Shown here piece by piece: positions 29,974-37,639 of a stretch of DNA of 55,169 bases (its first letter is position 1; each line of letters begins with the position of its first letter). The stretch comes from Chthoniobacter flavus. GTDB taxonomy: Bacteria; Verrucomicrobiota; Verrucomicrobiia; Chthoniobacterales; JACTMZ01. A program made the translations under genes and the position numbers. Under the pieces are notes generated by a model. That model was not told the DNA's origin. It searched no databases and saw nothing but the letters and a program-made list of their open reading frames with translations. Where the stretch lies: contig CAMBUL010000008.1 of the NCBI GenBank assembly GCA_945871065.1, positions 1-55,169 of the forward strand. Reading direction: 5' to 3'.

Positions 29974-30046
29974 CACGCTCATATAATTCCGGTGATTGGT
30001 CCGGGAGTCTCTACGGGAAGACCTCAATCTTCTCTCTATGGGTGGA
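29974..30046 (+). ncRNA. Purine riboswitch aptamer, guanine-type by specificity nucleotide
   Basis: CACGCTCATATAAT-TCCGG-TGATTGGT-CCGG-GAGTCTCTAC-GGGAAGA-CCTCAA-TCTTCTC-TC-TATGGGTG aligns to the xpt aptamer (CACUCAUAUAAUC...AGUUUCUAC...GACUAUGGGUG). P1, P2, P3, J2/3 U47/U51/A52 and U22 equivalents present; position-74 equivalent is C (30036). Confidence 0.87.
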
Positions 30047-30093
30047 AAAGGAGGTCGCGCCGCCAGCCCTCAAGGGCGGCTTGGTCCACCCGT
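30038..30093 (+). promoter_or_regulatory. Candidate expression platform: helix competing with aptamer P1
   Basis: ATGGGTGGA (30038-30046, containing the P1 3' strand) can pair with TCCACCCGT (30085-30093); encloses a 6-bp hairpin GCCGCC...GGCGGC. Confidence 0.6.
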
Positions 30094-30208
30094 CGGCCGT
30101 CCGCGCCGGCGCCTCCGAGAGACCCGCATGGCCGACCGGTAACCATACCTACCGCCATACTATTATGCACCGCTTCCCCGACGACCGACGCCGAGAAGCA
30201 TTCCTGTC

Positions 30209-30757
30209 ATGAGCCAAGCCGCAGAAATATCCCTGCTCGCGGCGCCCGATATCCGCCACAAAATCGAACGCATTGCGGCGCAAATCGTCGAAACGCATCC
30301 AGACCATCCCCTCGCCCTGGTCGGGATCCACACCCGCGGCGCCATCCTCTGCCGACGCGTCTATGCCATCCTCCGCGCCCGCGGACGCGAGACTGCGTTC
30401 GGCACCCTCGATATCGCCCTCTACCGAGATGACCTCGACAACCTCGGCACGATTCCCTCCATCCGCGGTTCGGATCTCCCCTTCCCGGTCGAAGGCGCGC
30501 ACATCATCCTCTTTGACGATGTCCTTTTCACCGGGCGCACCATCCGCGCCGCACTCGACGAACTCGTCGACTACGGCCGCCCCGCCCGCATCGAGCTTGC
30601 CGTCCTTGTCGACCGCGGACACCGCGAGTTGCCCATCGCGCCCGATTACCTCGGACAATCAATTTCCACCGCGCGTCACGACCATGTGCGCGTTTGCTTC
30701 ACGGAGACCGACGGACGCGAGGGTGTTTTCCTCACCCGCTCCGCCCCGCAGCCATGA
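30209..30757 (+). CDS. pyrR: Bifunctional pyr operon regulator / uracil phosphoribosyltransferase PyrR
   Basis: HPLALVGIHTRGAILCRRV; HIILFDDVLFTGRTIRAALDELVDYGRPARIELAVLVDRGHRELPIAPDYLGQSI. Confidence 0.95.
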   Translation: MSQAAEISLLAAPDIRHKIERIAAQIVETHPDHPLALVGIHTRGAILCRRVYAILRARGRETAFGTLDIALYRDDLDNLGTIPSIRGSDLPFPVEGAHIILFDDVLFTGRTIRAALDELVDYGRPARIELAVLVDRGHRELPIAPDYLGQSISTARHDHVRVCFTETDGREGVFLTRSAPQP

Positions 30758-31728
30758 GCACGACGGCCCCACCAGCCCGGCGCAAGGACCTCCTCGATAT
30801 CGAGAGCCTCACCCGCGAGGAGATTGTCTTCCTTCTCGACACCGCGCGCCCCTTCAAAGACCTCTTCGACCGCTCGGTCAAAAAAGTCCCCGCTCTGCGC
30901 GGCAAGACGGTGCTCAACCTTTTTTTCGAACCTTCCACCCGGACCCGCGCATCCTTCGAAATCGCGGCCAAACGCCTTTCAGCCGACGTGACCAACCTGG
31001 CCATCACCCAGTCGAGCGTGACCAAAGGGGAGTCGATCCTCGACACGGTCGATACCATGCAGTCGATGAAGGTTGATTACATGGTGGTGCGCCACGCCGC
31101 GGCCGGCGTGCCCGCCTTCATCGCGCGCCATACTCCGGCCGCCGTGATCAACGCCGGCGACGGCAACCACGCTCATCCCACGCAGGCCCTGCTCGATGCA
31201 TTCACCATGCGCGAGGCCGTGGGCGAACTGGCCGGCCGGCGCATTCTTCTCGTTGGCGACCTACTGCACTCGCGCGTCTTTCGTTCGGTCAGCACGGTGG
31301 CGCGCAAATTGGACATGGAGGTCGGGATCTTCGCCCCCTCGACCCTCATCCCCTCCGGTCGCCCCGACTACATGCAGGCCTTCAACACCTTTGACGAGGC
31401 CCTCGAGTGGTCGCCCGATTTTGTTTACCTCCTCCGCCTGCAGCGCGAACGGCAAGCCGCCCACTTCTTCCCCAGTTTGCGCGAATACCACCACGTCTTC
31501 GGCCTGACCCGCGAGCGCTTCCTCGAATGCCGCCGCCGAGGCATCCGCATCATGCACCCCGGTCCGGTCAACCGCGGCGTCGAACTGGTCGACGAAGTAC
31601 TCACCTACGAACACTGCCTGATCAACCGCCAGGTGGAAAACGGCATCGCTGCGCGCATGGCCGTGCTCTATTGGCTGCAGCCCGCCGTGACTCCGTTGGC
31701 CGACGAAAAAGAGGAGGTTGCCTCGTGA
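30754..31728 (+). CDS. pyrB: Aspartate carbamoyltransferase catalytic subunit
   Basis: Start MSTTAPPARRKDLLDIESL (ATG 30754); NLFFEPSTRTRASFEIAAKRL; INAGDGNHAHPTQALLDAFTM. Confidence 0.96.
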   Translation: MSTTAPPARRKDLLDIESLTREEIVFLLDTARPFKDLFDRSVKKVPALRGKTVLNLFFEPSTRTRASFEIAAKRLSADVTNLAITQSSVTKGESILDTVDTMQSMKVDYMVVRHAAAGVPAFIARHTPAAVINAGDGNHAHPTQALLDAFTMREAVGELAGRRILLVGDLLHSRVFRSVSTVARKLDMEVGIFAPSTLIPSGRPDYMQAFNTFDEALEWSPDFVYLLRLQRERQAAHFFPSLREYHHVFGLTRERFLECRRRGIRIMHPGPVNRGVELVDEVLTYEHCLINRQVENGIAARMAVLYWLQPAVTPLADEKEEVAS

Positions 31729-33020
31729 GCGCACCCCGCTTGTTCCACGGCGGACTCGCCGTCGATGCCGGCCACGCCGCGCCACGGCGACTCGACGTCT
31801 TGGTGGGCGCCGACGGCAAAATTGAGCGTGCCGCACCGGAAATCAAGCCCGCCACCGGGGCCGAAGCCGTCGACTGCACCGGAAAAATTCTCCTGCCCGG
31901 ACTCTTCGACATGCACGTGCATTTGCGCGAGCCCGGGCGCGAGGACGAGGAGACAATCGGGAGCGGGGGACGGGCCGCCGCTCGCGGTGGCTTCACCGGC
32001 ATCGTCGCCATGCCCAATACCGACCCGCCGATCGACAGCGGCGGGCTCGTCCGCTACGTCCGCACCCTCGCCCGCGAGCAGTCGCCCGTTCCGGTCTGGA
32101 CCTCCGGCTGTATCACCAAGGGCCGCGCCGGCCAGCAACTGGCCGACATCGCCGACATGCAACAACAGGGGGCTGTCATGATCACCGATGACGGCGACCC
32201 GGTGGCCGACGCCTACCTTTTCCGCCGCGCCCTGGAATACGCCCGGCACTTCGACCTTCTCGTGGCCTGCCATTGCGAAGTTCCCGAACTGAGCCGCGGC
32301 GGCGCGATGAACGAGGGTGCCCGTTCCTACCGGCTCGGTCTGCCCGGCATCCCCGCTTGCAGCGAGGAAATCAGCATCGCCCGCGACATGCAACTGGCCC
32401 GCCTGGCGGGAGGACGTATCCACATCCAGCATGTCTCCACCGCACGCGGGCTCGACATCATCCGCCGGGCCAAAGCAGACGGCGTTCGCGTGACCTGCGA
32501 AGTCAGCCCTCATCACCTCCTGCTCAGCGAGGATGATATCACGGACTATGACACCAATTTCAAGATGAACCCGCCGCTCCGCACCGTGGAAGACAACGCG
32601 GCACTTCTCGCCGGATTGCTCGACGGATCGATCGACGTGATCGCCACAGACCACGCCCCTCACACCGAGTTCGAAAAAAATCTCGATTTTGCCTCCGCCC
32701 CGTTCGGCATCACCGGGTTGGAAACCGCCCTCCCTTCGCTCTTCAGCCGGTTGGTCCAGACCGGCAAGCTGCCATGGGACATTCTGGTGCGCACCTTTTC
32801 CAGTGAGCCCCGCCGCATCCTCGGACTCGAGGTCCCGGATTTCCACGAAGGACGGCCGGCCGATTTCATCCTTTTCGACCCGGAAGCGTCAACCCACTTT
32901 TCGGCCGAGACCATGGAGTCCAAAAGCCGCAACACGCCTTTCCTCGGTCAAACCCTCCAGGGAGCGGTGGCGCAAGTGGTACTAGGTACCGACCTTTTGC
33001 TCGGGAGAAAACAGTCATGA
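31725..33020 (+). CDS. pyrC: Dihydroorotase (class I)
   Basis: GTG start 31725; GKILLPGLFDMHVHLREPGREDEETIGSGGRAAARGGFTGIVAMPNTDPPID; DVIATDHAPHTEFEK. Confidence 0.95.
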   Translation: MSAPRLFHGGLAVDAGHAAPRRLDVLVGADGKIERAAPEIKPATGAEAVDCTGKILLPGLFDMHVHLREPGREDEETIGSGGRAAARGGFTGIVAMPNTDPPIDSGGLVRYVRTLAREQSPVPVWTSGCITKGRAGQQLADIADMQQQGAVMITDDGDPVADAYLFRRALEYARHFDLLVACHCEVPELSRGGAMNEGARSYRLGLPGIPACSEEISIARDMQLARLAGGRIHIQHVSTARGLDIIRRAKADGVRVTCEVSPHHLLLSEDDITDYDTNFKMNPPLRTVEDNAALLAGLLDGSIDVIATDHAPHTEFEKNLDFASAPFGITGLETALPSLFSRLVQTGKLPWDILVRTFSSEPRRILGLEVPDFHEGRPADFILFDPEASTHFSAETMESKSRNTPFLGQTLQGAVAQVVLGTDLLLGRKQS

Positions 33021-33808
33021 CTTATCGCGAATTTCTGGAGCAATCCATCGTCACGCGCCGTTCACATCTCTGCGTCGGGTTGGATCCGCTGCCGGAAAAA
33101 ATCAACGGCTCCGTCGCCGACTTCCTTCGTCGCGTCATCGGCGAAACCGCCCCGTATGCCGCCGCCTACAAACCCAACATTGCTTTCTTCGAAGCCATGG
33201 GCTCGGACGGTTACCGCTTGGTCGAAGGTCTGCGCGACATGGTTCCCGCCGGGATTCCGGTCATTCTCGATGCCAAGCGTTCCGATATTCCCGAGACGCA
33301 GGCCATGTATGCCCGCGCCTACTTCGAAGTCATGCGGGCCGACGCGGTCACCCTCAACGCCCTGCTCGGCCGCGACTCGCTGCGCCCGTTCCTCACCGAC
33401 GAAACCAAGGGCGCCTACCTGCTCGGGCTCACCTCCAACCCGGGATCATCCGACTTTCTGGCCCGGGACCTCGGCGCCCGTCCTCTCTGGCGCGTCTTCG
33501 TCGATCTATGCGGAGAAACCTCGCTCGGCCCGGCCACCCTCGGTGCCGTTATGGGGCTCACCCACCAGAATGCGGCCGACTTCGCCGCATTACCCGATAT
33601 CCCACTGCTTGTGCCCGGACTCGGGGCGCAAGGCGGTGATGCGGCTGCCTTGGCCGGACTCGGCACGCGACAAGCGCCATGGTTGGTCAATGCCTCGCGC
33701 TCCATTCTTTACCCGGCGGACGGCGCCGCGCACATCGCGCGGGCAGCCGATGAATTTCGTCGTACTATCAACCACGCTGCCGGACGCTTTCCGGACCATG
33801 ATCAATGA
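33017..33808 (+). CDS. pyrF: Orotidine 5'-phosphate decarboxylase, type 2
   Basis: [60 protein letters not shown]. Confidence 0.95.
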   Translation: MTYREFLEQSIVTRRSHLCVGLDPLPEKINGSVADFLRRVIGETAPYAAAYKPNIAFFEAMGSDGYRLVEGLRDMVPAGIPVILDAKRSDIPETQAMYARAYFEVMRADAVTLNALLGRDSLRPFLTDETKGAYLLGLTSNPGSSDFLARDLGARPLWRVFVDLCGETSLGPATLGAVMGLTHQNAADFAALPDIPLLVPGLGAQGGDAAALAGLGTRQAPWLVNASRSILYPADGAAHIARAADEFRRTINHAAGRFPDHDQ

Positions 33809-35262
33809 ATGAACAACTTCCCATCGGCCTGAGCTTCGACGACGTCACCATCGTGCCGGGACGCAGCGGCGTGCTTCCCGCCCAGGCCGGACTGGCTACC
33901 CACCTGACCCGTGACATCCGCCTGGCTATCCCCGTGGTCTCCGCCGCCATGGACACTGTCTCCGAAGAGCGCCTGGCCATGGCCCTCGCCCGCGAAGGCG
34001 GCATCGGCATCATCCACCGCAACTGCCCGCTGGAAAAACAGGTCGCCATGGTCCGCCGGGTCAAACGCGCCGAAAACATCGTCATCACCCATCCCGAAAC
34101 CGTTTCTCCCGAGACCACCCTCGGCCAACTCCGCCGACGCATGCGCGAGACCGGCATCGAAGGTTTTCCCGTGGTCGATGGACAAAATCTCGTGCTCGGC
34201 GTGGTGACCCGCCGCGACATTTGGGTCGAGGAGGACGAAAACATTCTGGTGCGCGATGTCATGACCCCGCGCGAACGACTAGTCACCGCCTCCCCCGGCT
34301 GCACCCAAGCGGAAGCCAAAACCATCCTCCACCGCCACCGCATCGAAAAACTGCCGCTCCTCGACACGGACGGTCGCCTCGTCGGCCTGATGACTGCTTC
34401 GGATATGGTCAAAACCATGCAGCATGGACAAGCAAGCAAGGATGCCGAAGGACGCCTCCGTGTCGGAGCCGCCATCGGCGTGGGGCCGCGCGCGCTCGAG
34501 GCAGGTGATGCTCTGGTCGAGGCCGGCTGTGACGTTATCGCGATCGACGCCGCGACCGGCCACACCGAATCCATGCTCGCACAGCTCGAGAAGTGCGCCG
34601 GTCGCTGGCCCGGCGTTCCTGTTATCGCCGGCAATGTGGTCACCGCGGAGGGAGCAGCGGATCTCATTGCCGCCGGTGCCGCCGCGATCAAAGTCGGCGT
34701 TGGCCCCGGTTCGATCTGCACCACGCGGGTCATCGCGGGCGTCGGCACACCGCAATTCTCCGCCATCCGCACGGTTTCCCGCGTCTGCCGCGAACGCGGC
34801 ATCCCACTCATCGCCGACGGCGGCATACGCTACTCGGGCGATATCGTCAAAGCCCTCGCGGCCGGAGCGGACGCCGTCATGCTCGGCTCCCTCCTCGCCG
34901 GCACCGAAGAAAGTCCCGGCAAACTCGCCCGCTGGCAGGGCCGTACCTTTAAAGAATACCGGGGCATGGGATCGGCCGGGGCTTTGGCCAAAGGCTCCCG
35001 CGACCGCTACGGACAAGAGGGTGCCGCCAAATTTGTGCCCGAAGGCGTCGAGGCCCGCATCCCCTACCGCGGAACGCTCGGCGAACTCGTCTTCCATCTC
35101 ATGGGGGGACTCCGCGCCGGCATGGGCTACGTGGGCGCCTCGAACCTCGAAGAATTGCGCGCCAAAGCCACCTTCATGCAGGTCACTGCCGCCGGTTTGC
35201 GCGAAAGTCATCCGCACGACGTCACCATCACCGAAGAGCCGGTCAACTATCACTCGTCCTGA
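33805..35262 (+). CDS. guaB: Inosine-5'-monophosphate dehydrogenase
   Basis: [14 protein letters not shown]; two CBS domains; [66 protein letters not shown]. Confidence 0.97.
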   Translation: MNEQLPIGLSFDDVTIVPGRSGVLPAQAGLATHLTRDIRLAIPVVSAAMDTVSEERLAMALAREGGIGIIHRNCPLEKQVAMVRRVKRAENIVITHPETVSPETTLGQLRRRMRETGIEGFPVVDGQNLVLGVVTRRDIWVEEDENILVRDVMTPRERLVTASPGCTQAEAKTILHRHRIEKLPLLDTDGRLVGLMTASDMVKTMQHGQASKDAEGRLRVGAAIGVGPRALEAGDALVEAGCDVIAIDAATGHTESMLAQLEKCAGRWPGVPVIAGNVVTAEGAADLIAAGAAAIKVGVGPGSICTTRVIAGVGTPQFSAIRTVSRVCRERGIPLIADGGIRYSGDIVKALAAGADAVMLGSLLAGTEESPGKLARWQGRTFKEYRGMGSAGALAKGSRDRYGQEGAAKFVPEGVEARIPYRGTLGELVFHLMGGLRAGMGYVGASNLEELRAKATFMQVTAAGLRESHPHDVTITEEPVNYHSS

Positions 35263-35267
35263 TTTCC

Positions 35268-36782
35268 ATGCGCACGCAAATCGCCGTCATCGACTACGGC
35301 TCGCAATACTCCCAACTCATCGTCCGCCGCCTGCGCGGGCTCGGTTACTTCGCCAAGCTTTACTTGCCGGGACATTGGGATGACCTCGACCGCCCAGCGG
35401 CCGTTGTTCTTTCCGGCGGACCGGCCCGGGTCAACGATCCCGGGGCCCCCGACATTGACTTCGACCGCCTGCAGTCACTCGGCTGCCCCGTGCTCGGCGT
35501 CTGTTACGGCATGCAACTGCTCAACCGCAAATTCGGCGGCACCGTGGCGCACTGCGGCGACCGGGAATACGGGCCGGTCACCATGGACGTGCAACGCCCG
35601 GATGCCCTGCTCAAGAATCTCCCCGCGCAGAGCACCATCTGGATGAGCCATTCGGACAGCGTCTCCGAGTTGCCGGCCGCCTGCGAAGTGCTCGCGGTCA
35701 ACCCGCGCGGGACCCCGGTGGCCGTGCGCTGGAACGAGCGCTTCTTCGGCATCCAATTCCACCCTGAAGTCAGCCATACCGAATACGGCACGGAAATCCT
35801 CCGCAACTTCCTCGACCTCTGCGGTGAAGCGCCCGCTTTCACCATGGACCGCTTCAAAGAACAGCTCATCGCCGAGACCCGCGAACAGATCGCCGGACGC
35901 AAAGTGGTCTGCGCGGTTTCCGGAGGCGTCGATTCCACCGTGCTCGCCATGCTGCTGAAGGAGACCGGCGCCGACATGCATCCCATCTTTGTCGACAACG
36001 GACTCCTCCGCCGTGACGAGGGCGACGAGGTTGTTGCGCAATTCGAGCGCCTCGGCATCGGCATCGACCGGGTTGATGCGACCGACCGGTTTCTTGGCCG
36101 CTTGGCCGGCATCACCGATCCGGAAGAAAAACGCCGCCGTATCGGCGACGAATTCATCGACGTCTTTTTCAGCCATGCCGGGCAGATCGAGCTCCTCGCC
36201 CAGGGCACGCTTTATCCCGATGTGATCGAAAGTGCGACCAGCGGATCCAAAGCCTCGCGGATCAAGACGCATCACAACCGTGTCGACCGCATCCTCGAGT
36301 TGCAGGCCGAAGGACGCCTCCTCGAACCCCTGGCCGAACTCTTCAAGGATGAAGTCCGCGAGCTCGGCGCCGCCCTCAACATTCCGCACGACATGCTCCA
36401 CCGCCACCCCTTCCCCGGCCCCGGACTGGCCGTCCGCGTGGTGGGCGAAATCACCCCCGCGCGACTCGAAGTTTGCCGCGCCGCCGATGCCATTTTCATC
36501 GGAGAATTGAAACGCAGCGGATGGTATGACAAAGTTTGGCAGGCCGGCACCGCGCTCCTGCCCGTCCGCACCGTAGGGGTCAAAGGCGACGAACGCACCT
36601 ACGAGGAAGCGGTCAGCCTCCGTGCCGTGACCAGTGTTGACGCCATGACCGCCGACTGGGTCCCGCTGCCGGCGGAGGTGCTGGCCCGTGTCTCCAAGGA
36701 CATCCTCAACCGCGTCCCCGGCATCAACCGCGTCCTCTACGACATCTCAACCAAACCCCCCGCCGGCATCGAGTGGGAATAG
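35268..36782 (+). CDS. guaA: GMP synthase (glutamine-hydrolysing)
   Basis: IAVIDYGSQYSQLIVRRLRGLGYFAKLY; PVLGVCYGMQLLNRKFGG; CAVSGGVDSTVLAMLL; FPGPGLAVRVVGEI; C-terminal KPPAGIEWE. Confidence 0.98.
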   Translation: MRTQIAVIDYGSQYSQLIVRRLRGLGYFAKLYLPGHWDDLDRPAAVVLSGGPARVNDPGAPDIDFDRLQSLGCPVLGVCYGMQLLNRKFGGTVAHCGDREYGPVTMDVQRPDALLKNLPAQSTIWMSHSDSVSELPAACEVLAVNPRGTPVAVRWNERFFGIQFHPEVSHTEYGTEILRNFLDLCGEAPAFTMDRFKEQLIAETREQIAGRKVVCAVSGGVDSTVLAMLLKETGADMHPIFVDNGLLRRDEGDEVVAQFERLGIGIDRVDATDRFLGRLAGITDPEEKRRRIGDEFIDVFFSHAGQIELLAQGTLYPDVIESATSGSKASRIKTHHNRVDRILELQAEGRLLEPLAELFKDEVRELGAALNIPHDMLHRHPFPGPGLAVRVVGEITPARLEVCRAADAIFIGELKRSGWYDKVWQAGTALLPVRTVGVKGDERTYEEAVSLRAVTSVDAMTADWVPLPAEVLARVSKDILNRVPGINRVLYDISTKPPAGIEWE

Positions 36783-36819
36783 TCGGGACGCGACCCGCCT
36801 TTGTCCCCGCTTTGATCCC

Positions 36820-37440
36820 TCAAGACGGCGGCGCCCCCGACCCGCCGAAGTTGAAGTCCACCTCCGGCGGCTGATCCGCTCCGGCCCGCGCCGCGAAATA
36901 CGGACGTTCCTTGAACCCGAGAAACCCTGAATAGATGACCGTGGGGAACTGCTTGGTCGCCGTGTTGTATTGCTGCACGGATTGGTTGAACTTGCGCCGC
37001 TCCACCGTGATGCGGTTCTCCGTCCCCTCGAGTTGCGCCTGCAAATCGCGGAAATTCGCGTTGGCTTTGATGTCCGGATAACGTTCCACCGTGACCAGCA
37101 AGCGCGAGAGAGCCGACGAGAGTTGGTCCTGCGTCTGCTGGAACGCCGCCATGGCTTCCGACGTAGCCGGCGGGGAATTCGGATCCACCTTGATATTGCT
37201 CACTTGCTGACGCGCTTGGATGACCTGGGTTAGCGTTTCTTTTTCGAAGTTGGCCGCTCCCTCCACCGTTTTGACCAGATTCGGCACGAGATCCGCCCGG
37301 CGCTGGTAAACATTTTCCACATCCGCCCAACTGCTGTCGGTCTGCTGCTTGAGGCTGACGAGACGATTGTAGCCGCAACCGGTGAGCTGGCCGGAGGCGA
37401 GCAACAAGGCGACGAACGGAAGGAGTCGGGAAGCTTTCAT
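36820..37440 (-). CDS. lemA: LemA family lipoprotein/membrane protein
   Basis: CGYNRLVSLKQQTDSSWADVENVYQRRADLVPNLVKTVEGAANFEKETLTQVIQARQQ; FKERPYFAARAGADQPPEVDF. Confidence 0.95.
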   Translation of the reverse strand: MKASRLLPFVALLLASGQLTGCGYNRLVSLKQQTDSSWADVENVYQRRADLVPNLVKTVEGAANFEKETLTQVIQARQQVSNIKVDPNSPPATSEAMAAFQQTQDQLSSALSRLLVTVERYPDIKANANFRDLQAQLEGTENRITVERRKFNQSVQQYNTATKQFPTVIYSGFLGFKERPYFAARAGADQPPEVDFNFGGSGAPPS

Positions 37441-37461
37441 AATGGAGGGCTATATCGCGCA

Positions 37462-37557
37462 GCCATCCCGGCAAAACGAGCGAAATTTTCGCCTCCATCC
37501 GCCCTCGGAGAAGCGGAGCGGGGCAACGATCCCTCGTCCCGCACCGGCCGGGATGGC
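37462..37557. repeat. 11-bp perfect inverted repeat flanking a structured intergenic segment
   Basis: GCCATCCCGGC (37462-37472) and GCCGGGATGGC (37547-37557), between divergently transcribed lemA and the TPR/glycosyltransferase-like gene. Confidence 0.7.
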
Positions 37558-37639
37558 GCACGGGCTACTCGCTTCGGCCGCAGTGGCAAAGTCTTTGTAA
37601 GGATGGATTTTACCTCCTTTTGCTGCCAGAAAGGCCCGG

